This document shows, piece after piece, positions 43,482-51,699 of a stretch of 64,000 nt of DNA. The stretch's first letter is position 1. Each line of letters begins with the position of its first letter. The position numbers were made by a program, and so were the translations under genes. The stretch lies in the NCBI RefSeq assembly GCF_021531715.1, contig NZ_JAFBIT010000001.1, forward strand, positions 744,001 to 808,000. Reading direction: 5' to 3'. The stretch is from Anaeromassilibacillus senegalensis (GTDB taxonomy: Bacteria > Bacillota > Clostridia > Oscillospirales > Acutalibacteraceae). The notes beneath the pieces were generated by a model, which saw only the letters and a list, made by a program, of their open reading frames with translations, was not told the origin of the DNA and did no database searches.

Positions 43482-43518
43482 TAAAAAACGGCAGAGCCGG
43501 AATAACCGGTTCTGCCGT
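43482..43518 (-). terminator. Terminator of RNase P RNA
   Basis: Minus-strand stem ACGGCAGA-CCGG / CCGG-TCTGCCGT followed by TTTTTTATTG, eight bases after the 3' end of rnpB. Confidence 0.88.
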
Positions 43519-43525
43519 AACTTTT

Positions 43526-43868
43526 GCGACTAAGCCTGTAAGCCGAGTTCTGTCTTGGACAACCATCTTTCTCGACTGCATGTTACCATGCAGCTCAAGC
43601 CACCTCCACGAAACGCGCCGGGCCGGCGCATATGTTTCTCCACGGTGTTGCTCCGAATAGGGTTTACATGGCCGCGCAGTCTCCCGCGCGCCGGTGCGCT
43701 CTTACCGCACCTTTCCACCCTTACCCGCAAAGCGGGCGGTATATCTCTGTTGCACTTTCCCTGGGGTCGCCCCCGGCGGCCGTTAGCCGTTATTCTCGCC
43801 CTGTGGAGCTCGGACTTTCCTCAGATGCGGCCTTTCGGCGTACACCCGCAGCTGTCCGGCTTACTCGC
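43526..43868 (-). ncRNA. rnpB: RNase P RNA
   Basis: Catalytic RNA of RNase P, which matures tRNA 5' ends. The minus strand shows the near-universal 5' block GAGGAAAGTCCGAGCTCC with ACAGGGC, the CGAGAATAACGGCTAACGG region, GACCCCAGGGAAAGTGCAACAGA, and the conserved 3' block ACAGAACTCGGCTTACAGGC. The terminal helix pairs GCGAGTAAGCC at the 5' end with GGCTTAGTCGC at the 3' end. Length of about 343 nucleotides fits. It starts only 12 bases after the pncB stop, on the same strand, and no clear promoter was seen in that gap. Confidence 0.97.
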
Positions 43869-43880
43869 AAAATATCAGAA

Positions 43881-45341
43881 TTAGTATTGGTTCTCGGACA
43901 GCAGCCTGTTCTTCTCGTCCCAGAGCTTCTGAGAGAGATCAACATAGTAGCTGTGCGGATTCTCAAAGCGCGTGACCTCATCCCAGAGCGTATCCACCTG
44001 CGCGAGGCAATGTGCGCGGATGGCGCTGAGCGCGCGGGGCTGGTAGAGGCACTCGCCGTTTTTGAAAAGCTGTGTGCGCAGACGCACCGCACGGAAATTC
44101 TCGACGGTCTTGCGCTTCCAGGTGTGGTTCGGGTCAAAGATCGTGTACGGCTTCTCGTCGTCGATGACCTCATCGTTCAGCGTGATAACGTCCGCAATCG
44201 CCTTGTCTGTCTCGCGGTCAAAGATGCGCCAGACTTCCTTGAAGCACGGCGTCGTAATCTTCGCGACGTTCTCGCTGATTTTGATCTTCGGAATGAGCGT
44301 ACCATCCGGCTTTTCGACCGCTGCCAGCTTGTAAACGCCGCCGAACACCGGCTCGCTGGAAGATGTGATCAGGCGCTCGCCGACACCGAAGGAATCAACC
44401 TTCGCGCCCTGCATCAGCATATCGCGGATAATATATTCGTCGAGCGAGTTCGAGGCGCAGATCTTGCAGTCTTCAAAGCCCGCGTCATCGAGCATCTTTC
44501 TCGCTTTTCTGGAGAGGTACGTGATATCGCCGCTGTCGATGCGGATACCGGCCGGGCGGAAGCCCTGCGGCACAAGCACCTCATTGAAAACACGGATCGC
44601 GTTCGGAACGCCGGACTTCAGCACATTGTATGTATCCACAAGCAGCGTGCAGTTGTGCGGGTATTCCTCGGCATATGCCTTAAAGGCCTCATATTCGCTG
44701 TCAAAGAGCTGCACCCAGCTGTGCGCCATCGTGCCGAGCGCCGGAACGCCGAAGCGACGGTCGCTGATGGTGCAGGCCGTACCGACACAGCCGCCGATAT
44801 ACGCGGCGCGCGCACCGTACATCGCGCCGTCAAAGCCCTGCGCGCGGCGCGAGCCAAACTCCATGACCGCTCTGCCGCCCGCTGCGCGGACGATGCGGTT
44901 TGTCTTGGTCGCAATCAGGCTCTGATGGTTGATGCAAAGCAGAACCATCGTCTCGATAAACTGTGCCTGAATCACCGGACCGCGAACCGTAACAACCGGC
45001 TCGCCCGGGAAAATCGGCGTGCCCTCCGGTACTGCCCAGACATCGCAGGTAAACTTGAAATTCCGCAGATATTCGAGGAACTCCTCGCGGAAAATATGCT
45101 TGGAGCGCAGATAGCGGATGTCCTCGTCCGTAAAGGAGAGATCCTTCAGATAGTCTACGAGCTGCTCGACGCCAGCCATGATCGCGAAGCCGCCGCCGTC
45201 CGGCACCTTTCTGAAGAACATATCGAAATAACCGATCGTATCCTTGAAACCGCTGGAGAAGTAGCCGTTCGCCATCGTGATCTCATAGAAATCCGTCAGC
45301 ATGGTTAAATTGACTCGGTCGTTACAGAGATTCTCGCTCAT
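43881..45341 (-). CDS. pncB: Nicotinate phosphoribosyltransferase
   Basis: First enzyme of the Preiss-Handler NAD salvage pathway, joining nicotinate and PRPP with ATP. The 486-residue protein has TDFYEITMANGYF near the start, the active-site EFGSRRAQGFDGA, GTMAHSWVQLFDSEYEAF (phospho-His region), TLLVDTYNVLKSG, IRIDSGDITYLSR and SFGVGERLITS. It supplies NAD to a genome region that also holds NAD kinase and the NADH sensor Rex. The promoter is at 45403-45431; the RNase P RNA follows directly downstream. Confidence 0.96.
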   Translation of the reverse strand: MSENLCNDRVNLTMLTDFYEITMANGYFSSGFKDTIGYFDMFFRKVPDGGGFAIMAGVEQLVDYLKDLSFTDEDIRYLRSKHIFREEFLEYLRNFKFTCDVWAVPEGTPIFPGEPVVTVRGPVIQAQFIETMVLLCINHQSLIATKTNRIVRAAGGRAVMEFGSRRAQGFDGAMYGARAAYIGGCVGTACTISDRRFGVPALGTMAHSWVQLFDSEYEAFKAYAEEYPHNCTLLVDTYNVLKSGVPNAIRVFNEVLVPQGFRPAGIRIDSGDITYLSRKARKMLDDAGFEDCKICASNSLDEYIIRDMLMQGAKVDSFGVGERLITSSSEPVFGGVYKLAAVEKPDGTLIPKIKISENVAKITTPCFKEVWRIFDRETDKAIADVITLNDEVIDDEKPYTIFDPNHTWKRKTVENFRAVRLRTQLFKNGECLYQPRALSAIRAHCLAQVDTLWDEVTRFENPHSYYVDLSQKLWDEKNRLLSENQY

Positions 45342-45372
45342 GATTTCATATCCCTTTACCGTGATTTTACGA

Positions 45373-45388
45373 TGTGCATCGCTGCACA
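45373..45388. repeat. Inverted repeat in the pncB leader
   Basis: Perfect TGTGCA-TCGC-TGCACA between the promoter and start codon of pncB; could be a regulator site or leader hairpin. It does not match the NiaR site I know. Confidence 0.4.
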
Positions 45389-45402
45389 GGTATTTATACT
45401 AT

Positions 45403-45431
45403 ATTATACCGCTTTTTCTCCGAAAGTACAA
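45403..45431 (-). promoter_or_regulatory. Promoter of pncB
   Basis: Minus strand TTGTAC (45431-45426), 17-base spacer, TATAAT (45408-45403), about 60 bases before the start codon. Confidence 0.7.
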
Positions 45432-45504
45432 TTAAAAGAGAAAAAATCTACATCTCGATGGAAAGTTTTTTGAAGATGATGTGCGGTTTTGGTAAAATCA
45501 GAGG

Positions 45505-46527
45505 TTACGCCTTGACAAGCACTTTGATCGATTCTGCGCTCATCTGCATCGCGATAGCTTCCGGCAACTCGTCGAGAGAATACGTATGCGTAAGAATTGG
45601 TGCAATTTTAATTCGTCCGCTGTTGATGAGCTCCACCGCGCGCAGATGCGTGTCGGGATTGACAAACGTACCGCGGATGGTAAGCTCCTTCTGGAAGACA
45701 TCAAAGAGCGGCAGATCATACGTCGCGCCGACAGACGGCACGCTGAACAGAAGAATCATCGCGCCGCGCTTTGCAAAACGAAACGCGCTGTGTACAGCCG
45801 CGCGGTTACCAGCGCACTCGATGACAACATCCGCACCGTCGCCGCCGATAAACTCGAGGTACTGTTCGTAATACCCTTCCTCGAGCGGGTTGATGCAGAG
45901 ATCGGCGCCGAGCTCGAGCGCCTTCTCGCGCCGTACGGCGTTTGGCTCGCTGACGACCACCTTCGACGCGCCGGAAAGCCTTGCGAGCTGCACGAGCAGC
46001 AGACCGATCGCACCGCCGCCGACCACACAGACCGTGTCGCCTACCCGGATTTCCGCACGGTCGATGCCGTGGATGCAGCACGCGAGCGGCTCGCTCATCG
46101 CGCCGTACTCGAGCGGCACCTCCGGATTCAGCCGCAGTGCCTGCTTGGCCGGGACAAGGCTGTACTCCGCAAAGCCACCGTCCATCGTAACGCCGACCGC
46201 CTCCATGTGGCGGCAGAGCTGCTTCTTGCCAATACGGCAGTAATCGCATTCACCGCAGTAGATATTCGGATCGATTGTCACGTGATCGCCGACCTGCAAG
46301 CCGTTGACGCCTTCGCCAACCTCGGTTACAACGCCGGAATATTCGTGGCCGAGCACGACCGGCGGATGCACCTCGGCGCTGCCCGGCTCACCATGATAGA
46401 TGTGTACATCCGTGCCGCAGACGCCGCAGGCATAGTTCTTCACGACGACAGTGCCCGGCACAGCCTTCGGAATCGGGCACTCGCGCACCTCAAATGTCTC
46501 ATTGCCTACAAAATAGGTTGCTTTCAT
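45505..46527 (-). CDS. Zinc-dependent alcohol/polyol dehydrogenase (MDR family)
   Basis: Medium-chain dehydrogenase of 340 residues, close to sorbitol and threonine 3-dehydrogenases. Catalytic zinc ligands are in ACGVCGTDVHIYHG and VVLGHEYSGVV; the structural zinc has four cysteines in YCGECDYCRIGKKQLC; the NAD-binding Rossmann fold shows CVVGGGAIGLLLVQLA. ATG at 46527 follows GGAGGAG. It lies just downstream of the hydrogenase block but is separated by a perfect inverted repeat (46565-46595). The substrate is probably a sugar alcohol, inferred only from family. Confidence 0.9.
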   Translation of the reverse strand: MKATYFVGNETFEVRECPIPKAVPGTVVVKNYACGVCGTDVHIYHGEPGSAEVHPPVVLGHEYSGVVTEVGEGVNGLQVGDHVTIDPNIYCGECDYCRIGKKQLCRHMEAVGVTMDGGFAEYSLVPAKQALRLNPEVPLEYGAMSEPLACCIHGIDRAEIRVGDTVCVVGGGAIGLLLVQLARLSGASKVVVSEPNAVRREKALELGADLCINPLEEGYYEQYLEFIGGDGADVVIECAGNRAAVHSAFRFAKRGAMILLFSVPSVGATYDLPLFDVFQKELTIRGTFVNPDTHLRAVELINSGRIKIAPILTHTYSLDELPEAIAMQMSAESIKVLVKA

Positions 46528-46564
46528 TGAAAACTCCTCCCAATTCAAGTTGCTCCAATAGCAG

Positions 46565-46595
46565 GAATTCGGTCCGCAAAATACGGACCGAATTC
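46565..46595. repeat. Perfect 12-base inverted repeat between hydrogenase and dehydrogenase genes
   Basis: GAATTCGGTCCG / CGGACCGAATTC around a seven-base loop. No T run follows on either strand, so it is an atypical terminator or an operator for the downstream dehydrogenase. Confidence 0.7.
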
Positions 46596-46606
46596 AGAAA
46601 GCCACA

Positions 46607-48055
46607 TTACTTTACGGCAGTAGGACCGACATCTGTGACGGAAATTGCGTCCAGAATCGTTTTCTCCATAGCCTCTCTGCCATATTTGTCGACGTCCGCC
46701 TTGTTCTTCTCACCGTGCGTCAGGCAGCCGGCGCCTCCGATACAGCCGCCGGAGCAGGCCATACCCTCGATGAAGTTGTTCGGCAGGACATTCTTGGAAG
46801 CGCGCAGAAGTGCCGTCTTGCAGGCTTCAATACCGTCACAGGCGATGGCATTGAGCTTGAAGTCCGCGTTGTTCTGCTCCTTGAGCGCCTGTGTAACCGC
46901 ATCGGACAGACCGCCGCTGCGGGCAAAGATACGGCCGTAGTACGAAGCGTTGTCGAGCACGCCCTCTTCGAGCATTGTGATGTCGATATTGCGGCTGTCA
47001 AACAGCGCCTGCAGCTCTTCGAAGGTCAGCGTGCAATCGACATATTCCTTCGCGCGCTCATACTTAAACTCCATCTTCTTCGCGGTGCAGGGCCCAATGA
47101 AAATGACCTTCGCGTTCGGCGTGGTCTCCTTGATGTAGCGCGCAATTTCTGCCGCCGGCGAGAGATTGTGCGAAATCTTATCGACCATGTTCGGGAAGCT
47201 CTTCTTGATGTAGGAAACGAACGCCGGACAGCAGGAGCTGGTCAGGAAGCCTTTCTCTGCGAGCTCAGCCGCCTCCTGATAGGCGACCATGTCCGCACCG
47301 AGCGCCGCTTCGATCACATGGAAGAAGCCGAGACGCTGAATGCCGGTGATAACCTGACCGAGCGTCGCGTAGCTGAACTGGCTGGAAATCGACGGTGCAA
47401 CGACCGCGTATACCTTGTACGCCTCGTTGTCCTCGCTGTTCTTGAGGATATTGACTGCGTCAAGGATGAAAGACTTATCGACAATTGCGCCGAACGGGCA
47501 CTGATATACACATGCGCCGCAGGAAATGCACTTATCGTTGTCAATGTGTGCCGCACGGTGCTCCGCGCTACTCATGCTGATCGCCTTGATCTTGCAGGCC
47601 TTTTCGCACGGGCGCTTCTGGTTCATGATCGCGCCGTACGGGCAAACCTTTGCGCACTGACCGCACTCGACACACTTGGATTTATCGATGTGTGCCTTCT
47701 GGTGCTCATCGAACGTGATCGCGCCGCGGCGGCAGACATCCTCGCAGCGGTGCGCCAGGCAGCCGCGGCAGGCTTCCGTCACGACGTGACCGCTGACCGG
47801 GCACTCGTCGCAGGCAATCTCGATAACCTCAATGACATTCGGATTTTTCTTATCGCCGCCCATTGCAAGCTTGATGCGTTCCTGGCAAATTGCGCGCTCC
47901 TTGTAAATGCAGCAGCGCATGGTCGGCTTATCCTTGACAATCAGCTTCGGGATCTCATCATACGCGGCGAGGAGATTATCCTCAAAGGCATACCGCGCAA
48001 CCTCACGCAGGACCTTATATTTCAGGTACTGAATTTTTGTATCAAATTTTCTCAT
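46607..48055 (-). CDS. Ferredoxin-rich [FeFe] hydrogenase (group B-like)
   Basis: Protein of 482 residues. The N-terminal half is a multi-cluster electron wire with many CxxCxxC motifs (about 88-190: ACDECPVSGH, ACRGCLAHRCEDVC, CVECGQCAKVCP, CISCGACVYQCP). The C-terminal half is the H-cluster domain with TSSCCPAF (about 273), IGPCTAKKMEF (about 323) and GMACSGGCIGG (about 434), giving all four cluster cysteines. The second motif has Gly where catalytic group A enzymes have Met. This architecture fits the monomeric ferredoxin-linked group B enzymes. It closes the operon behind the PAS hydrogenase and phosphatase; whether it makes or consumes H2 is unknown. Confidence 0.9.
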   Translation of the reverse strand: MRKFDTKIQYLKYKVLREVARYAFEDNLLAAYDEIPKLIVKDKPTMRCCIYKERAICQERIKLAMGGDKKNPNVIEVIEIACDECPVSGHVVTEACRGCLAHRCEDVCRRGAITFDEHQKAHIDKSKCVECGQCAKVCPYGAIMNQKRPCEKACKIKAISMSSAEHRAAHIDNDKCISCGACVYQCPFGAIVDKSFILDAVNILKNSEDNEAYKVYAVVAPSISSQFSYATLGQVITGIQRLGFFHVIEAALGADMVAYQEAAELAEKGFLTSSCCPAFVSYIKKSFPNMVDKISHNLSPAAEIARYIKETTPNAKVIFIGPCTAKKMEFKYERAKEYVDCTLTFEELQALFDSRNIDITMLEEGVLDNASYYGRIFARSGGLSDAVTQALKEQNNADFKLNAIACDGIEACKTALLRASKNVLPNNFIEGMACSGGCIGGAGCLTHGEKNKADVDKYGREAMEKTILDAISVTDVGPTAVK

Positions 48056-48076
48056 GCTGGATCATACCTTTCTTGC

Positions 48077-49249
48077 TTAGAAATAAGAGACCTTGACGCG
48101 TTTGCCCATCTTCTTCAGACAATCGCACAGGCTCTCCACGAGCTGCATCTTAATATTGAAGGTGATCGGCAGATTCGGGTTCTGATGCGCCGGGTTGATC
48201 GCGCGGCCGACGAAGAAGTTGATGTCGGTCGCTTCCTCAAACAGCATCCGGGAAATCAAAGATGCGCCGTCGCGCTTGTAGCCCCATTGGCTGTACTTCT
48301 GGTTTTCCTCCAGATAGTCCTTTGCGTATTCGACCACGCGGCTCATCGTGATGACGCCCTCGGTGACAAGGTCGATACCCTCGATCTTTGCCGTCGGCGG
48401 GATCTCCGCGTCGAGGTAATCGAGCTGCGCAATGACGGGCTTGCCGAGGCGCTGCGCCGCGAGCGTAGACGTTGTGCCGCCGCAGACGATGCGCTTGCCG
48501 CTCTCGGAGAAAAATGCGTCGTGCATACGGGTAAGCTCGACAGGATCCGACGGCGGGCCGATCATCAGGTTGACCTGACGGCGCTCGCGCACCTTGATCG
48601 CCACGGCCGTTGTGTCGTCGCCGGGGCTTCCGCCATACAGCTTATTGCACTCGTCCAGAAGAATCGTGTTGAGCGTTTTCGCCGTGTAGCTCTTATCGTA
48701 CATCATCTCCATATAGTCGATGATGTCCTCGCGCTCCCAGCCGAAATTCAGCGACATGCCGATGCCGGCATGGATCGCACCGTCGCTGAACGCGATGAAC
48801 GTATCGTCCTCCTGAATCGGAATGCGGGTCTTATAAATGGTCTTACCGCCGATCTCGACGGATTCACGCGGATACTCCCAGTTCTTTCCCTCGCGCAGCA
48901 AAACCACGAACGGGTTGTCATACTGGATAATCTCCGCTTCCTCGTTTTCAATGATGCGGATGATGGTAAAGGTGGAATACGCAACGCCGCGAACCGCGCA
49001 GATCGGCAGTGTAGACGCAATCGTTTCCACGCAGTCCTCTACGTGCATGCCCTCCGCCATCATAGTGGAAATAATTTTCGAGGTCAGCGTGGAAAGGATA
49101 TTCGCCTTTACGCCGCTGCCCATGCCGTCCGCAAGAACGACGACGGTGGAATTCTTTCCCTGCGGAACAATATCGACATGATCGCCGCAGAGCTGCTCAC
49201 CATGCTTATTCAGGCTCATCCAGCCTATATCCGTACAGAGATTATTCAT
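48077..49249 (-). CDS. SpoIIE/PP2C-type serine phosphatase
   Basis: Protein of 390 residues. Residues about 1-240 form a PPM-type phosphatase with metal-binding aspartates in VVVLADGMGSGVKAN, IAFSDGAIHAG and GSPGDDTTAVAI. The C-terminal 150 residues (VNLMIGPPSDPVELTRMHD and onward) are a second domain that I do not recognise firmly. Phosphatases of this type sit next to PAS-domain [FeFe] hydrogenases in several clostridia and are thought to carry the output of H2 sensing. Its start overlaps the stop of the sensory hydrogenase by eight bases. The target phosphoprotein is unknown. Confidence 0.9.
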   Translation of the reverse strand: MNNLCTDIGWMSLNKHGEQLCGDHVDIVPQGKNSTVVVLADGMGSGVKANILSTLTSKIISTMMAEGMHVEDCVETIASTLPICAVRGVAYSTFTIIRIIENEEAEIIQYDNPFVVLLREGKNWEYPRESVEIGGKTIYKTRIPIQEDDTFIAFSDGAIHAGIGMSLNFGWEREDIIDYMEMMYDKSYTAKTLNTILLDECNKLYGGSPGDDTTAVAIKVRERRQVNLMIGPPSDPVELTRMHDAFFSESGKRIVCGGTTSTLAAQRLGKPVIAQLDYLDAEIPPTAKIEGIDLVTEGVITMSRVVEYAKDYLEENQKYSQWGYKRDGASLISRMLFEEATDINFFVGRAINPAHQNPNLPITFNIKMQLVESLCDCLKKMGKRVKVSYF

Positions 49250-50915
49250 CTTTCAGCGATTCCTTTAACTTCGTGAGAGCGATTTTGGTCTCCGCCGTCG
49301 TTTCGCCGAGCAGAGACGCGATCTCCTGAACGACGCGCATCTGCTTTTCGATCACACGGTTGGTGACCTCAATCGTCTGCTTGCCCAATTGTTCCTTTTT
49401 AAGCTGCTCGTTCACATCCGCCGTCACATCGCGCATGATGCACATGAGGATGTGATAGCTGCGGTCGTACAGAACGGACAGATCGACGTAACGGTTATAC
49501 TCCGGCAGGTACGCACGCTCGTCCCGCACACCGCGCCCGGTCTGCATAACGTCGATGAAAACACGCGGATCCATCACGCGAACGACCTGTTCGCCGAGCA
49601 CCTCCGAGGCGTGGCGGATATTCATAATCTTGCGCGCCGCGGCGTTAATCTGCTGGATCTCCAGCGCCTCGTTCAGAACGAGGATGCCGTTCGGCGTATT
49701 GCTGATGATCGTATCGGAGAAAGACTCTGCCTTGCCGAGCAGGAACGGCAAGCACATCGAAACCTCTGCCTTGCCCTGATACACGGCGATCGCCTTTTCA
49801 CGGCAGGTGTTGTAGCCGCAGGCACCGCAGTTCAGCTCATGCTCAGGACGGGTCTTGCCCATCTTCTTGAGAATGGCTTCGATCTCCGAGGTACCCGGAA
49901 TCTGATGCTTGAGACCGATAAACTCAAAGTCGCGCGCGAGCGCTTCCGGCTCAGGCTGCTCGATATTGAAATCCTTCTTGCCCGCGTACTTGTTCACCGC
50001 AATATAGTCCTGAATCGGCAGACGCTGGCTATGATCCATCGCCGGGCCGTTGATACAGCTTCCGACACACGCGCTCATCTCGATGAAGCAGTTCTCCAGC
50101 TTTCCGCTTGTGATGTCCCGGATCGCCGCGATACAGTTTTCGAGGCCATCGATCGCCATATATGTATATTCGGGATCGTCGCAGGTCATCGTGCGCAGGA
50201 TGCCGCCGGTTATCGGGAACAGCCGTGCACGGCTTTCGTCGTTATGGTCAACGCCGGCTTCGACGGTGATGTCCTTTGCCTTGAACCAATCGGTAAGTTC
50301 CTCAAAGGTCAGCACACAGTCGACATAGGGGCTTTCGTCGCACTCGGCTTTTTTCGAGATGCACGGCCCGATAAAGACGGTCTTTGTCTGCGGATCGCTC
50401 TCCTTGATCATCTTGCAGTGCGCCTGCATCGGCGAGAGCACATGCGCGAGGAAAGGCAGCGCCTCCGGGAAATATTTCTGAATCATGGTGTTGACGGAAT
50501 GGCAGCAGGTGGAGATGATCACGCTCTGCCTGCGCTCCGCAACAATCTTTTCATACTCGGTTTTGACGACGGACGCGCCGATCGCCGTCTCCTCGACGGA
50601 GGAGAAACCAAGCTTTTTGAGGGCTGCCGTCATCGTCTCGATGGTAGCGCCCGGATAATTTGCAACGAAAGACGGCGCGAGGCTGACCGCAACATGCTCG
50701 TTTTCACGCAGCAAAGCCTCCGCAGCCGGAACGTCGTTGCGGATCTCTTTGGCATTCTGCGGACAGACGACAAAGCACTGACCGCAAAGTACGCACTCGT
50801 CTTTTACAATGTGCGCCTGGTTAGACTGAAACTTAATGGATTTAACAGGGCAATGGCGAATGCACTTGTAGCAATTCTGACAGTTTGATTTTTTGAGCTT
50901 CAGGTAATCTGGCAT
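49242..50915 (-). CDS. Sensory [FeFe] hydrogenase with PAS domain (group C, HydS/HfsB-like)
   Basis: Protein of 557 residues. Order: two [4Fe-4S] ferredoxin motifs (CQNCYKCIRHCP, CVLCGQCFVVCP); an H-cluster domain with ISTCCHSVN (about 136), IGPCISKKAEC (about 184) and MSACVGSCING (about 282); a further Fe-S domain with CGACGYNTC (about 363-388); a PAS domain (about 400-510, SNTPNGILVLNEALEIQQIN); and a C-terminal helical output segment. The first motif has His-Ser-Val-Asn after the Cys pair in place of the Pro-x-Trp of catalytic enzymes. This layout matches putative H2 or redox sensors rather than bulk hydrogenases. It overlaps the phosphatase gene, its likely partner. Confidence 0.92.
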   Translation of the reverse strand: MPDYLKLKKSNCQNCYKCIRHCPVKSIKFQSNQAHIVKDECVLCGQCFVVCPQNAKEIRNDVPAAEALLRENEHVAVSLAPSFVANYPGATIETMTAALKKLGFSSVEETAIGASVVKTEYEKIVAERRQSVIISTCCHSVNTMIQKYFPEALPFLAHVLSPMQAHCKMIKESDPQTKTVFIGPCISKKAECDESPYVDCVLTFEELTDWFKAKDITVEAGVDHNDESRARLFPITGGILRTMTCDDPEYTYMAIDGLENCIAAIRDITSGKLENCFIEMSACVGSCINGPAMDHSQRLPIQDYIAVNKYAGKKDFNIEQPEPEALARDFEFIGLKHQIPGTSEIEAILKKMGKTRPEHELNCGACGYNTCREKAIAVYQGKAEVSMCLPFLLGKAESFSDTIISNTPNGILVLNEALEIQQINAAARKIMNIRHASEVLGEQVVRVMDPRVFIDVMQTGRGVRDERAYLPEYNRYVDLSVLYDRSYHILMCIMRDVTADVNEQLKKEQLGKQTIEVTNRVIEKQMRVVQEIASLLGETTAETKIALTKLKESLKDE

Positions 50916-50920
50916 ACCCC

Positions 50921-51319
50921 TTATCCTCTCTTGCTTTCGGCTTTTGCCATAAACTTTTTATCTGCGACAATAAATCTTTCATGGGTTCCGGTGCCGATCA
51001 GACCGGTCTCATCGGAAGCCTGCACCGAAAAAACAAGCCGTCTGCCATCCACCTCGATGAGCTCGCTCTCTGCCGTGACGCGCATACCCATCGGCGTTGC
51101 GGCAACATGTTTGATATTCATCAGGGTTCCGACTGTGCCAGTTCCCGGTTCAAGTGCAGAGGCGACACTCCGGTAAGCGGCCGACTCCATCAACGCGACC
51201 ATCGCGGGCGTTGCAAATACATCCAGTGTGCCGCTGCCCATCGCTTTCGCCGTGTTATGCGCATCGACAACCGCTTCGGCTTTTCCTTTGATTCCTGTGG
51301 TCAACAACAAAATCACCAT
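50921..51319 (-). CDS. FlK-like hot-dog thioesterase
   Basis: Hot-dog-fold protein of about 132 residues resembling fluoroacetyl-CoA thioesterase FlK: LTTGIKGKAEAVVDAHNTAKAMGSGTLDVFATPAMVALMESAA (in parts HNTAKAMGSG and VFATPAMVALME), with the Thr, Glu and His positions (ESAAYR, TGTHERFIV) of that family. Small stand-alone members hydrolyse acyl-CoA and occur in clostridial redox clusters for unknown reasons. It ends five bases before the sensory hydrogenase gene and starts about 48 bases after the [2Fe-2S] gene. The start is not certain: the upstream site is weak. Confidence 0.82.
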   Translation of the reverse strand: MVILLLTTGIKGKAEAVVDAHNTAKAMGSGTLDVFATPAMVALMESAAYRSVASALEPGTGTVGTLMNIKHVAATPMGMRVTAESELIEVDGRRLVFSVQASDETGLIGTGTHERFIVADKKFMAKAESKRG

Positions 51320-51366
51320 ACCTTACTGAGCCGCCGCAGGGGCGGCCGCTAAATTTCGCAGAAGAA

Positions 51367-51609
51367 TTACTGGATCTTGGTGAGAACTTCCTTCTCGAAG
51401 AACTCGTTTACAGTCTCCGGGGAAACAGAATGCTTCTCGCCGTCCACGGTAACGTTGACGCCGTTGACGCAGTCTCCCATGCAGAAGGTGCCGCCAAGCT
51501 CGACCTTATCCTCGAGGCCATGCTCTCTGACGAGCGTCTGGAGCTTCTCGACAACCTGACGAGAGCCTTTGAGATGACATGAACTACCAATGCAGATTAC
51601 AACTTTCAT
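51367..51609 (-). CDS. Thioredoxin-fold [2Fe-2S] ferredoxin (NuoE-like)
   Basis: Protein of 80 residues with the C-x4-C ... C-x3-C pattern of the thioredoxin-like [2Fe-2S] family: VVICIGSSCHLKGSRQ (two Cys at positions 5 and 10) and GGTFCMGDCVNG (two Cys about 30 residues on). It corresponds to the C-terminal domain of NuoE/HydC, the subunit that hands electrons from NADH-linked complexes, but here stands alone. In this operon it could carry electrons to or from one of the hydrogenases, or act as a redox relay. It lies between rex and the thioesterase gene. Confidence 0.9.
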   Translation of the reverse strand: MKVVICIGSSCHLKGSRQVVEKLQTLVREHGLEDKVELGGTFCMGDCVNGVNVTVDGEKHSVSPETVNEFFEKEVLTKIQ

Positions 51610-51680
51610 TTAAACCTAACTCCGTTTCATTGTAATTTTATTTCATGGCTGCAGACCAGGCTTTGCCGGCCCGCGCCAAA

Positions 51681-51687
51681 TTAACAA
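51681..51687 (-). promoter_or_regulatory. Possible Rex half-site before the [2Fe-2S] gene
   Basis: Minus strand TTGTTAA, one half of the clostridial Rex palindrome (TTGTTAA-N4-TTAACAA); the second half is not present, so this is weak. Confidence 0.2.
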
Positions 51688-51699
51688 AAGAAAACCGCG

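Noticed and set aside
43632-45308. A 558-codon plus-strand frame over rnpB and pncB
   Set aside because: It runs through the RNase P RNA and antisense to pncB, so it cannot be a protein gene.
45342-45403. An NAD-type riboswitch in the pncB leader
   Set aside because: About 60 bases with only one small inverted repeat; no known riboswitch core seen.
46715-49276. An 853-codon open frame on the plus strand across the hydrogenase and phosphatase genes
   Set aside because: It is antisense to two clear genes and shows no family motifs or ribosome site; long antisense frames are expected in G+C-rich coding DNA.
49389-50888. A 499-codon plus-strand frame opposite the PAS hydrogenase
   Set aside because: Antisense shadow without motifs.
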